Below, one piece after another: positions 1-22,460 of a DNA stretch of 64,000 nucleotides. A program made the translations under genes and the position numbers. The notes beneath the pieces were generated by a model. The model was not told the origin of the DNA, did no database searches, and saw only the letters and a list, made by a program, of their open reading frames with translations. The number at the start of each line of letters is the position of its first letter. Position 1 is the first letter of the stretch. This DNA is from Euglena gracilis (lineage: Eukaryota; Euglenida; Euglenophyceae; Euglenales): assembly GCA_039621445.1 (NCBI GenBank), contig CP154956.1:28216667-28280666 (forward strand), in the 5' to 3' direction.

Positions 1-1812
1 TCGGCCCTGGTCGCCATAGGTGGGGGTATCCGTCACAGAAAAAGTGTGAAGGGATGCAATGATTTTCTGAATTGTCCGCCAAGATCAAAAGGAAGTACCC
101 CATAAGGCCTCCATTGGCTCCCCAAAAGCAACCAAAATCCTAAAATTGCTTGAAATAGCCAAAAAATTACCCAAAAACGCCAACAAAATCCACAAAAGAT
201 TGTGAAAAATGACCCAAAATTACCAAAAGGGCGCAAAATGGTCAAAATGCCAAAAAAATGCTCATATTGACCCAAATTAGCCCAATATTTGCCAAATCAG
301 TGACAAATAGAAAAAACTGATCCATAATGGCCAAAATGGGTGTAAAACTGGAGATTTGTGAGAAAATTGTGCAAAATGGGTTTAATTCTTCAAAATATAC
401 AAAATCAAATGCCAGCATCACCCAGCATTGCCCAGCAACGCCCTGCATCGCCCAGCATCGCCCAGCATCGGAACCCCACCTCTGGTCTCCAAAAATCCAG
501 CATCGCCCAGCATCGCCCAGCATCATCAGAGGTGCTTGTTCCAGAGGGAAAGCTGCCGAATTCCTTCATCCATTCCCCTTCGGTCGGCCAACCACATGCA
601 AGTCGGCCCTGGTCAGTCCTGGTCGGAACCCCCACCTACGGGGGTCCTGAAAATCATGGTCGCCCCTGGTCGGCCCTGGTCGGCCGTAGGTGCCTGCTTC
701 CGGGGGTAGGGCCTGGTGAACCCAGGATGAGCATGGGAAAGAACTCCTTGCAGCCATGGAGACACAACCCTCCCAAGGTCAAAACAATACGGGTGCCACT
801 GAGTATCAAGGCCGAAGAATGCGCACCTGCGCATGTTTGGAAACCCAAAAAAGAATGCGCAGGTGCACATTTTTGGAACGAACACAGGCTGTGGGAAGAG
901 GGAATGTGCACACGCACATTGATGTTGAAAGGCGCTCTGGGTATGGCTTGTTGTTTGCCTGCCTTGAATCCCAGTTATGCACCGCTATGATGTGGTTTCG
1001 GGCTTGCAGAACACGGGTGCGCATTCCACTTCACCCACTGCAGTCCAGTGCCCAGCCCAGCCTACGCTGCTCTCATGAACGTGTGGAGCACGTCACAATG
1101 CACATGCAACCGTCCCCACCCGGCGGAGGTGATGGGCTGGTTGCTGACAGCGTTGTCTGACCCCACGTCCCAGAGCGTGCATGGCAGCACAATGGTGTTT
1201 GCGTCTATTTGGATTGTTAAATAATTCAGTGTTTACAGACCGTTTTTGGGAATGATGCCGAAGGTGCCTACAGGGGTGTTTCACTCTCGAGGTGCCAGCC
1301 CAGTCAGCACCGTGTGTGTGGAACCAGACACAATCCCCTGCATTGGCCCCAATAGTGGGGCACAGTGCTACTTGCACCGTGCACCGCAGCTCAACATAAT
1401 TGTTCAGGGCGCCCATTAGCTGGTCAATCCTTGCCCCAAAATTTCTTCAGGTCCTTGAGGGATGCTGTGCCTGCGTGTGTCAAGGAGGGGTGCACCGTGT
1501 GGAATGGCAAACAGCAGGCATCCTGAGGAGGGTGACGAGCCCTCCCTTACAAACATTTTCAACCTGGACTGACGTTGGTTCAACGCCCAGATGGCTCTTT
1601 GAACACCAATGGAAAATGGACGCCTTGAAAATTCTTAAAAACTCTCGAAATGCCTAAAAAAAAACCTAAAAAAAACCTTAAAAAACGCCTGAAAACTTTT
1701 TTCAGAATTTTCGCCTTAAAAATAATGTCTGATGGACATGCGAGCTGGCCCATGCCAGCAGGCCCCAGACAGCAGATGAGTGTGCCGGCCAGCCCACCCA
1801 TACGGCACACAC
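1..1812. other. No gene recognised
   Basis: I see no convincing exon here. The stretch should contain the next introns or exons of the PLC-type gene that continues leftwards from 1813 on the minus strand, but no catalytic X-box motif was found. It holds a short tandem repeat (414-526), a repeated GGTCGGCCCTGGTCG-like phrase near 600-690, and runs of CCAAAA-type low-complexity sequence near 120-300. Confidence 0.5.
414..526. repeat. 10-bp tandem repeat, CAGCATCGCC unit
   Basis: The unit CAGCATCGCC (with CAGCATTGCC and CAGCAACGCC variants) is repeated in two blocks separated by about 30 bases. It is open in several frames and explains several spurious ORFs. Confidence 0.8.
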
Positions 1813-1969
1813 CCTCAAACTGCATGTCCCCGCTGCGGTCCCGGTCGTGCTTGCGGAGCAGTGCCTCCAGCAGGACCGGGTTCACGTCGAGGCCCAGCCG
1901 CCGCAGAAGCCCTGGCACTTCCCCGAAGGCGATGTTCCGGTCCTGTGCCTTCCCCATCTCGCACCACAT
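1813..1969 (-). CDS. EF-hand exon of the PLC-type gene
   Basis: This exon starts at MWCEMGKAQDRNIAF after a clear acceptor (GTGATTCAG) and ends before GTGTGT. It encodes a helix (VPGLLRRLGLDVNPVLLEAL) and the calcium loop DRDRSGDMQFE. Loop positions 1, 3, 5 and 6 are D, D, S, G, as in functional loops. Position 12 is split by the intron (first base G), so it could be Glu. The order PH then EF-hand is the PLC-delta/beta order. Confidence 0.75.
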
Positions 1970-2425
1970 CTGAATCACCCGCGGGGGGCTGGCACTGGGG
2001 CCTGGAGGCCAACCGTGTGGGGCTGGCCAGCCGGCCGACAGGCCGGTCGGTGGCGGAGGGGTTGGGTGGCTGGCCCCGGCTTGGCCACCCCCCCCGGCCA
2101 AGCGCACCTTTTGCAGCTCCCCCTGCAGGTGGACCGACTCCCGGGCCATATCTGCCCGCAGACGCAGGAAATGGTATATGCGCGGAGTTCTTGTTTGTTC
2201 AGAGCAAAGTAAAAAAAAACTTGAGCAGAAGAGCTGATTGGTAGCCATTGTGGTGTCTCCATCCTTGTAAACATTGGTTGTTGGAATGCACAAATTGTGC
2301 GTTGCTGTGTGCGTGCGAGAGCATGCGTGGGGGTCTGTGCGTATGAGTTCACATGCGCGCGTACGTATGCTCGTGCATTGTGTGTGGTTGTGTGCACTGT
2401 ATGTGTGTTGCATGCGTGCATGTGC

Positions 2426-2484
<59 letters not shown>

Positions 2485-5400
2485 AGGGATTTTTTGAAGA
2501 CCTGGGGGGAGGGGAGTTCCTCCACCCAGCCATCTTTTACCCAACTTTTCCAAAAATTGGCAAATTGAGGGGGTTTGGGGGTTATTTCGGGGGTCAGACT
2601 TTCACCAAAAAATCCTTGACTTATAACCCCCCACTTAACCCCCCCCCCACTGACCCGCAAACCTGATGCAATAAACCCGGGGTATTTATAAATGGAGGGG
2701 GGGGCGTTCAATTTGGTCTAACGTTAGGCAGAAAGAATTTAGGCGTAACTTTAGCCAAGAACCCTGACCTTACCCCATCCCCTGAAACAACCCACAACCC
2801 ATATCCCCCTTAAATAACCACTTTTTGTGGGTCAATTTGGGTCAATTTTTTTTTCATCACTTCGGCGCCAAAAATAGACTGACCGCACTTGACAGCGGGG
2901 GGGGGGGGTGGCCACCCCCAGGGTCCAACCTATGTGCGTGCACGCGCAGGTGGGATGGTGGTGGGTCTAAAGACATTCCAGGTACTGGATACCAGACAAA
3001 TTCAAGACAGCGTACACCATACACTCCGAGAAGAGCTTGAGGGTGAGGCCCAGGCAATCGCTCAGCTTTGCAGAGGAGGGGATCACTTTTTGAAAGCTGC
3101 ATCATCATCACAACATCACTTTCCCAGAAGCCATTCAGTCACTTCCCTCACCTCAAACTTTGGAAATGGCAAACATCCAAAGCAAAAGAAGACACCGCAA
3201 AATTATTTGGCACTTCGCGCTGGCTCACTTTGTGGGAAATCCTGCTCAATCCTCACACCAAACTTCACTTTACCCGGGGGGGTTTGTCAGTCAGCCCAAC
3301 TTAAACAATTGCCTGGTGAGGACGCTGTCCAGCTGTGGGGCGGGAGAGCGGGGGTCAAAGAATGCAAGCATCACAAAGAAGCAACCTCTGCATCCAGCAA
3401 CTCGAGGCACGAAGCGTGTCAGTCCGATACTGTCCAAAGGGAGGAAAGAAAGAAGCCCGTTGGTACACAAGACCGGGGAGGGGGACGGGGGGGGGGGGCT
3501 CGTACCTCCAGGTCCAGTGTCCGGCCATCCTGCAAGACAAACGACATCGCAAACTGCTCCTGGTCGGGCGTGGCGTGCCTGGGGCGTGGGGAGGGGCGGG
3601 CGACGCCGCCTGCCCTCCACTGACTCCTCCACAACATCTGCCAACATTTAAAAGGCAGTCCCCCGAGGGAGACTGCCGGAGGGAGGGACGAAGCATCGCC
3701 GTGGTCCGTCCAGCCAGCCTTTGGACGATAAGACTGGGGCGGGCCAGCCGCACACCGCTGGAAGACTTTGGTGGTGTGCCCCAGGACGATGGCCCGGATG
3801 TCTGCAGAAAACGATGGGCATGGCCAATACAATTCAAAACAATTATTATTTTATATTTGTTTAATTAATTATTTATTTGAATTATTCAATTATGATGTAT
3901 TCTTTCTTTTCTTTCAGAATAATTTTCTCTTTTTGGTTTTGTTGTTTGCACGTCAAAAATGAAAATGAAAAATGAACAGAAGAAGAACATCAAGCCAGAA
4001 GATTCCAATACCTAATACAAAAAGAAAATACCGAGCACCCCCAAAAGTTACAAACGCCCTTATAAAACCAGACCAAGAATCTTTTGCCAGCAACATGGTT
4101 TATTTCCAAACAGGTTCCAGGGTTTTGGTACTTATTGCTAAAAAAAATAAATGTTACTTCTTGGACGTCACATGCTGGGATTTTTTTTTGGAGAAAGAAC
4201 GCGACTTTCTGTGGGAAGTTGAACACACCGCGGAAATGGATGGCGCACTCGTCCTTGCGGGATGGGTAGTATGAAAGGCTATGCTCATCTCGATCCAGCG
4301 TCAAGATTTTTGACTTAGGCTTGCCTCGCCTGTGTTGCATTGTGTGTGCATGTGTATTTGTGTGCATGCGCGCGCGTGCATAGACAAAATGACACAGCGC
4401 GCCAGTTTTCCATTTTGGGCAACACTTACATGACAAGTGTGGTATGGACAGCAACAAACACACACCCACACCCACAGGGAAAGAGATGCATAACTGGCTT
4501 GCTCATTTGCATAATAACACAAAAAAAACCAATCGGAGAATACAGTATGCATGGGGAGGAGGTTCAGACCATACAAACATAGGAGAGGAAAAACACAATT
4601 TCACAATATTCATTTGCAGCTCCAAACAGGCTGACATAGGAGGCTGCTCGTTAGTTCCAAATTGGTTCCTTTGAGCAGTGTTTGCTTTTTGCACAATTGC
4701 GCAAAAGAACATTATGTTTGCTGCTGTGTGGGTGTCACAAAATCTCAATCTCAGCGGGTGATGCAGCCAACATGCCACAGAGCTCAAGTGGTAACTGATG
4801 GATGCCCTGCACAAATCTACAATAATTGACAGAATTTTCTAACATTATGTTTCTACCTGGAAAACACACTCCTTTCACAGCTGACTTCAAAAACATACAC
4901 ATGGTGCTGCAGGGCTTCAGGAAGCAAGAAAGGGGGTGGACCTGTTACCTGCAGAACACCACCTGGTACTGGCAGTTGCCACACAAGAAATACGACGGAC
5001 AGGACTGGGGGGTTATGTATAAATTTGTGTAATTTCCTGTTTCCCAGGGGGAATTCAAAACTTGGTGCCATTTTTCGGAGCGCCAAAAAACCATCAAAAA
5101 ATAAAAAAATTTTGGTCTTTCCCCTGGGTTTCACCCTCAGAAAATGGTGAAAATCCGCACAAGAAGGGTCGGCGTACAACCAGCAGTTCAAAAGACTGGA
5201 CCCTAACTCCCCCCCAAAATAAAAATTGTGTTCTGTTGCGCTTATGCAAAAAAAAAGCAAATATCTTAAATGCAAGATTGGCTGCCTGAGAGAGCCATAT
5301 ATTTATATCTATATCTATATCTATATCTATATCTATATCTATATCTATATCTACATAGATATATAGGTATTTGGGTCGTTGGTCGCTGCTTTTGTATTGG

Positions 5401-5740
5401 GGGGGGGGTTGAAGCAGGTGAACCAGATGAACACAGAGAATTGCGGGGAATGGCCAAAATCAAGGATCCGGCAGAAAGAAGAAGACATCTGCAGGAAACT
5501 CTTCAAACCAGGAGAATCTTTGGAAATATTAGAAGGGATGCTTGCTCGCTAAAAGTAGACAGATGCTTCGTATTCCGCATTTTGGATAATTGACTTGAGA
5601 AGCATCAGAAGAAAAATTATTTTCTGCAAAAAACGTGTGGGTGTGGTAGCAAGAACTTCCCTGCCTGTTTAAGGCACACCTGCCATGTTTGATGACGGTG
5701 ATGCCTTGCTTGAGTCGCATCAGGCAGGTCCCCTGGTCCT
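1813..5740 (-). CDS. Phospholipase C-type protein, N-terminal PH + EF-hand part (partial gene)
   Basis: Spliced minus-strand exons, conventional GT-AG, read 5' to 3': about 5740-5680, 4329-4229, 3801-3756, 3578-3506, then 2151-2108 and 1969-1813. Phases of the first four match exactly. They encode a PH domain of the PLC-delta type: LKQGITVIKHGR, KSKILTLDRDEHSLSYY, then DIRAIVLGHTTKVFQR joined to EQFAMSFVLQDGRTLDLE. This is the usual PLC PH ending, xDI-x-x-V-x-x-GH then FSI-x-F-x-x-(R/K)-TLDL. The next exons give a helical linker (ARESVHLQGELQK) and an EF-hand. One exon between 3506 and 2151 is missing (phase 0 in, phase 1 out needed); sequence near 2990-3090 is a candidate. The likely role is membrane-targeted, Ca-dependent PIP2 hydrolysis, but the catalytic X/Y domains lie outside the window, so activity cannot be judged. 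The 5' end is not identified; an ATG inside the first exon could be a start. Confidence 0.75.
2426..2482. repeat. (GT)n microsatellite
   Basis: About 28 uninterrupted GT units lie inside an intron of the PLC-type gene, preceded by a degenerate TGCGTG stretch from about 2300. Confidence 0.95.
5300..5362. repeat. (TATATC)n microsatellite
   Basis: Tandem TATATC hexamers, about ten units, ending in ACATAGATATATAGG, lie between the first two recognised PLC exons. Confidence 0.95.
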
Positions 5741-7845
5741 TGCAGCCACCGATCCCCAATTTAATCAAAAGAAGAACCTCCGGTTCCACACCATTTTGTT
5801 AAATCCCCCGCCGTCCAATTTTCTGGAGCAGTGGAGGGGGTATCACGTCCACTCTTCAGAGACCAGTCAATCACCAGACCAGTCAGGTTTTTTTAAAAAA
5901 AGGAAACCAGTGAGTCACTGCCCCGCCCCCCACGTGGGTCATCCACTCTGGGATTCAGGGGGAATTGACCTAAATGAAAAGAATAGCCAAATATTTCCAC
6001 TTGGTTATTTTTGTTGGCAGACCTCCCCCGGAGAGGGAGGGGGTTCGAGCCAAAGTGGAGGGTCGACCAGGCCTGGCCGGCCGAAGAACTCCGTGATGCG
6101 ATGCGGGGCCAGCGTCAAGGGGGGAAGCTGCAGCTCCTGCGCAGGACAAAAACGTTTGGGTCATTGAAGACGCTCGTACAACAAAGGCGCATAAAATGCA
6201 TCATGCAAATAGAGAGATATGCCTTCCACGTTGATGTGGGCACAACACAATCCATACATATATATGTATATATGTATATATGTATATATGTATATATATG
6301 TATATATATGACTATAATACAGTCCGGCCATATCCATACCTGGAGGTTCCTCACAGGCCGCTGGGTGAGAGTACTGCTCCGCCGGCGACGCCGCACCAAC
6401 CTCCGGGGCCAGTGCATCGGCCCCAACCCCACCCCCCAGTCAGCTGACCATCAGCTGCCCCAGCCGGCGGGGCCACGAGCAGGGCTTCCCCATAGCGAGC
6501 AGTCAAATCATCGGTGCAAGGTTTAGCCCGCTGCGCTCTCCTGTGAGAGATGGGCTGGCACGGAATGGCAGGGCTGTCCGGGAATGCCTGGTGGGGGGGG
6601 ATCCCCCCCCACCGACCATGGCACCACGCAAGTCGCCCCCCCCCCCCAAGAACCCCCAACACCCATCCGGGGTTCCCGTACCGCCATGGGCTGGACTGGG
6701 TGTGCTGCCCAGGGTGTCTGTAATGTTGTATTGGTTGCGTTGCATTGTCCAGGGTTGTTTTGGGGCTGGCAATACAGTGGCAATGGAAAAGAATTTTTTT
6801 CTTGTCAATCCGAGCTTCTTGGTCTGGCACATGAACTTCTAAAAGAACGATGAAAATACCCCCAAAAATTCACGAGGTGGTCACACCCACCAGCCAGTGT
6901 TCAGAAAATATGATCTGACTGCACACTGCCTGTCTCCCTCTTCTCTTTGCGGTGATTCTGACCAAGAAAATTGCAACCAATTCCCAAAATGCAGCTGCAC
7001 TGATGAGAATGGTAATTGAGGGACAGGCCCCCCCAGCCAGAAGCACACAAAAAGGGGCTTCATAATCGGGTGGGTGGCATTTTTTTTGATTCCTTTGAAC
7101 CGACTTTTTACCCAACACAAAAACCGTTTCTTATTCTGTGTTCAATCTTCAAAATATGTTACTTTTTCTGCATGTTCGATCCCTTGTGCATTTCACTCTT
7201 GGTCAAAAAGAATAACATGAAGAATATGCATACAGGTTGCGTTGGTCCTTTGTCCGAAGCAGAGAAATTACTCCTTTCTTTGCTGTTGTTGGCTTTTTGT
7301 TTCCAACTCACTTGAACTGTGACTTTGCGGGCCTGAAATTATTTATGCAAACAGAAGAACTCCAATTCCCCTGGAGAATTTCTGATGAATGTTCGATAAA
7401 AAGACAATCCTCCCCCCCCTTTGCAAATATCCTTAAAACAACAGGTAATTGGCCTACAGGGGCGGAAGGAAGGTGGTACAGGTGTGCCATCCCCCGGAAA
7501 AGCTTGAGACAATCATAACTGAACCCATAGAAATGGATGCTGCGAGGCAAGAGGAAAGAGAATGCTGTCCATGAATGCTGCGCCGCACTGCGGGCGTTGG
7601 CGGGTAAGGTGGCGGTGGCCTTTGGAGCTGGGGCGACGCGGCCCACGTATGGCCTCGCCCCCCTCTGCAGGGCATCCCCCGGCCAGAGCACCGACACACG
7701 AGAAAAATATGGGGGTAGTAGAGTGGACGTATGTGTGGGGGGCGGGATGGGACAGGGGACGCAAATGGGGGTTCGGTGGTCAGCGGGGAGGAGAGGGAAA
7801 GGGGGTGGCGGCCAGGGGGCGGGCGGTACAGGTGGGCGGGGCCGG
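5741..7845. other. No gene recognised; upstream of the PLC exons
   Basis: The stretch contains a TATATG microsatellite (about 6256-6310) and an open segment near 6350-6530 that I could not assign. The 5' exons and promoter of the PLC-type gene should start somewhere here, but I found no supported start. Nothing else is recognisable. Confidence 0.5.
6256..6310. repeat. TATATG-type microsatellite
   Basis: ATATATGTATAT units repeat for about 55 bases. Confidence 0.9.
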
Positions 7846-18689
<10,844 letters not shown>

Positions 18690-18702
18690 NNNNNNNNNNN
18701 NN
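18690..18702. other. Assembly gap (Ns)
   Basis: Thirteen N positions. The minus-strand DDX54 reading frame reaches the left edge of the gap, and no continuation was recognised on the right, so the true gap may be much longer than 13 bases. Confidence 0.98.
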
Positions 18703-19148
18703 ATGCATTCAAAAAATTTCCATGCAAAACCTCGTGGGCATTTATGTATTTTAAAAAGCATGAAAAACAAAAAAAACACCGTCCAAAAAAATAACAATTG
18801 CCAAAATATGCCGGGACCTCCATGAAATCACGGTTGATCGCTTGGTCCCCACTTTGACGGTTAATTAACCACCCCTGTTTTCCGGGCTCCATTGGTGCTC
18901 TTCCGTTGGTCCGTTGTCAAGACTGGGAATTCAATTCGCTCTTGAAAAATTTACATCGTGAAATTTATCGCCGGCCGTTGAAAATTTCACGCACTTTTTC
19001 AAAAATTTCACTTGTCCTTAAACATGTGGCAAAAAAAAACCGGTCGCAAGACGTGGCCCGAAAATTTGTCCAAGCTGTGGCACAAAATTGGCCACTACCT
19101 GTGGCCCAAAACTGGCCACCACCTGTGGGCCCAAAACTGGCCACCACC

Positions 19149-19359
19149 TAACGTGACCCCCCCCTATTTGTCACCCCCCCCCCTAATAGTCGCCCCCCCC
19201 CCCTTGGGGGGGGGCGACAATTAGGGGGGGGTTACCCATGGACCCATGGAAATGTGGGGTGAATTGAGTAACCCCCCCTAATTGTCACCCCCCCCTAATA
19301 GTCGCCAGGGGGGTCAAAACGCTCCCAGGGGGGTGCCATATAGGGGGGGGGGGTCACGT
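19149..19359. mobile_element. Palindromic C/G-rich element between direct repeats
   Basis: The ends AACGTGACCCCCCC and GGGGGGGTCACGTT are inverted repeats around TAATTGTCACCCC-type inner palindromes. The element sits inside an array of the phrase GGCCCAAAACTGGCCAC, copies of which flank it on both sides (19080-19145 and 19362-19430). This looks like insertion into a minisatellite. Confidence 0.6.
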
Positions 19360-19550
19360 TATGGGCCCAAAACTGGCAACCACCTATGGCCCAAAACTGG
19401 CCAGCACCTGTGGCCCAAAACTGGCCACCAAAACAACAAATCAGAATGCACCAGATTACCAAAAACCTTCAAGATTCTAGTCGCAGCAATCACAGCAGAA
19501 TCAGAAAATACACACATTGTCTCTGATGGCCGCAACCAAGGCTGGATTGA

Positions 19551-19963
19551 GGTATTGAGGTTGAGGTTGAGGTTGAGGTTGAGGTTGAGGTTTTCCAACC
19601 TCCATCTTTCCTCAATGTCACCTCAATGCCAAAATCCAAAGGAAAATGATTCAACAACAAAAAGCTTTGAACAAAGTGTTACAAAGAGAGGCAAATTACA
19701 TGGATTTTTTCAAAAATTGGGCAGTTGGTCACTTATCTCAAGTTTTAAATCACCAACCCACAATGTTTTTCTTGTTTCCACCCACTTATGTTGTAAATTG
19801 GCAGAAAAGCTGACAAACTTGCCTTTGAGGAAGGTTTTTTCAAGACGAGATGGTCCCATCGATGCTTTTTGTGAGTTCAATTATTTGAATTTTGGACATT
19901 GAGGTGACATTGAGGTTGAGGTTGAGGTTGAGGTTGTTGACATTGAGGTTGAGGTTTTTTTCC
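19551..19963. repeat. Two GAGGTT minisatellite blocks
   Basis: GAGGTT hexamers occur at about 19551-19590 and again at 19904-19963 (with GACATT interruptions and a reverse copy AACCTCAACCTC). The 310 bases between show no gene. Confidence 0.85.
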
Positions 19964-20095
19964 AAACCTCAACCTCAATCCCGCCCTGCCGCAACAAAAA
20001 CAAAATGGAGCAGTTCAGCAGGGACATGCTCAGGTCCAGATTATCAATCCTTCCAATGGCTCATCATCATGTTCTTCCAATGACTTCATTTCACC

Positions 20096-20460
20096 TCAAG
20101 CATAGACTTCAAAACTGTGAGATCTGTAGCAAAAATGTAGTGAAAAATGAACATTCACTGACAGAATTGTTTGGCAAACCTTTGTCATGGGGAGCTTGAC
20201 AATACAAATCCAACACAAAGTTTTCACCAATATCTCCTCCACTTTCTTTCGCCTCATCTGCAGCAGGCTGTCCACAGTGTCCAAAGTGATGTAGCCAATG
20301 GCTTTCCCATAACGTCAGATAACACAACGTCGAACTGTTTATGAAGTTGAACTCCACTGCCACCCTTTCAAACTCCTCCAGATGCCTTCTGCATATCATC
20401 CCAGTGAACAACAATAATTGCAACAAGCATTTGTGACAACAATTGAATTGAAACTCCGGG
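20096..20460 (-). other. Possible exon fragments of unknown gene
   Basis: The minus strand is open for about 120 codons in one frame, and a second frame carries GKAIGYITLDTVDSLLQMRR. The codon content looks coding-like rather than simple repeat, but no family was recognised and the two frames would need splicing. Its neighbours are minisatellites and the eEF3 5' region. Confidence 0.25.
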
Positions 20461-22460
20461 TCTGCAATGAGCGTTAACGGGCCACCCGCCCGCTTGTCCG
20501 ATGTTCATGGACGGAGAAAAATGGACGCTCAGAAAGAACAGCCTCTTGGGCATTTCCTAGAGGACTCTCCTATTTTTTCAGTGAAAATTTGAAAATTTTG
20601 AAATTTTCTGAAAAAATAAAAAATCGTGAAAATTGCCCAGTCTTGTCTGTTGTTAAGCTGGCCGGTGTGGCCCTCGGGAGATTGTTCACCTTGCAAATTT
20701 GGAGGATCGCGAAATGCGTGTGAGTTCTGCAACAGGAAGCAGGCTTTCAAGGCTGCTTTGCATCGTCTGAAAAAAAAACACTGTGAGATCTTTCGGCAAC
20801 TATGTGAAAAATTGGTACTCCCAGTGATTTGACACCGGATCATGGATTTGGATTTATGGATTTTTGCTTATGTTTCCGGAGCGGGGTGATGGTAATCAGG
20901 GGGTCAGCGTCATATGTACAAATACAACAAGCGCGAGCGAACGCTTGGCAAAGCTCAAGGTTAAGGGATAGGAGGGTGTGTGTTTCGGTGTGTTGGTCCA
21001 GAGGTCCATCATTTAGAGAAAAATGGAGGGGAGTGAGAGGGTACCGGCGTGAGGGTGTACACTTACGTTGAATGGTACAGCGCGAGTGTCATCGCGTTGC
21101 ACGTATATATTAATTAAACTGTCGTTTGTTCAATTTTTTTGGTTCATTTTCATTTGTTCAAATCTGGAAGCTTCTGAATTTGAAGCCCGCCGCGCGATGA
21201 GCAAAACCAAATCACCTCACCCCTCAAAATAGACAACATACAAACGTGGTAAGAAGATCACCAAACACAATCAGCCCATGACTCCCAAAAACAACACAAA
21301 ACGTAGGATAGAGAACGCGTTTGAACGCGTCAGAACAGACGAGGTAAAATGTGCTGCACAGGGGACCGCGGTAGCCATCAATGGCGCCTGGAACAGTGGC
21401 CTTGGTCACATCTGTCCGGAAGTGTCCATCACACTTCTCTTAGTCGCAACGCTCATTGTATATTGAAGGTGGGCTTTGCCCATTCACCCTTGTCACCTCC
21501 AACTCCTGTACATACACCAGCAGTCCGACCTGTGGACGCACAGGGAGTGACAAGGGCAAAAGGGACGTCAACCTGGGCCTGGGGCACGGTTTCGGTGAAG
21601 CTGTGCTGCCCACCGTGAACTTGCAATTTTATTTGTTCAACTGGCTTTCAACAGTTTGTTTTTGTTCATTCGTTTTTGTTCATTCGTTCTTTACAACAGT
21701 TTGTTTTTGTTCATTCAGGTTCAAGATTCACCTGAAACCGTTGGAAACGCATTTCGCTTCAATCCCCCCAGATTATCACCGAAAATGTACCTTTTCAGTG
21801 TTCTCAAAAAGTTTAAAAGTATGTGTCTTTTCAGCGAAATTTTCTTTTCTTCATGGTTTAGGACAGGATCCCCCCAGTTGGACCCCAACAGCAAATGACC
21901 ACACACTAGGAAAGTCCTTGTCAGCTGTGCAACTTCCCAGTGATTATTTGATTATTTTATGTTGAATGCCACTGACCCTGACTTTTATTTCCTTGACACC
22001 CCTGTTCAACCTTTTGAATTGATGAAGGACACAGACATTTGACCCCCCTGACCCAGTCAATTGCTTGAGCACTGGCCGACCCCCCCCCCCCGGGTCGGGG
22101 TGACTGACAGAGTGACTGACTGGTTTTGAAACAAAAACAAAAACAACCCCCCCCCGGGGGGGGGTAGGCCAGGGGTGGGCAAAAGCGGCTAAATTGACCC
22201 CAACGCCTTTTTTGGCCTGGACAAGATCGGGGGGGGGGACAAGGTCGGGGGGGTCCAAATTTCCTTTCGCGGACCCTTGACCCAAACCCTTATGGGACAA
22301 GATCGGGGGGGGGGGGCAAGATCGGGGGGGGGAAGCTATGCTCTGACCACAAAACTTAAAAAATGCTGCCCGCCATGCACATCTGTCCTGTGATGACCGA
22401 GCCCCCGACTCTTGGAATTCAACGTTTCCTGCCAGACCTTTCAATATTCTTTTCCCCAAC

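Larger units (their letters stand above)
18703..22460. other. Region between DDX54 gap and eEF3; no assigned gene
   Basis: It holds a palindromic C/G element (19149-19359), GAGGTT minisatellites, possible exon fragments on the minus strand (20096-20460) and a plus-strand open stretch with CEFCNRKQAFKAALHRLKKK (20640-20832) that I could not assign. AG acceptors upstream of 22461 (for example GCCAG at 22435) could serve spliced-leader addition if this is a euglenid; that is speculative. Confidence 0.5.

Noticed and set aside
4949-5004. Candidate minus-strand exon (CPSYFLCGNCQYQVVFC) of the PLC-type gene
   Set aside because: It has plausible AG and GTAACA signals, but exons 5740-5680 and 4329-4229 join each other in phase and in PH-domain sequence, leaving no room for it; the phase would also be wrong.
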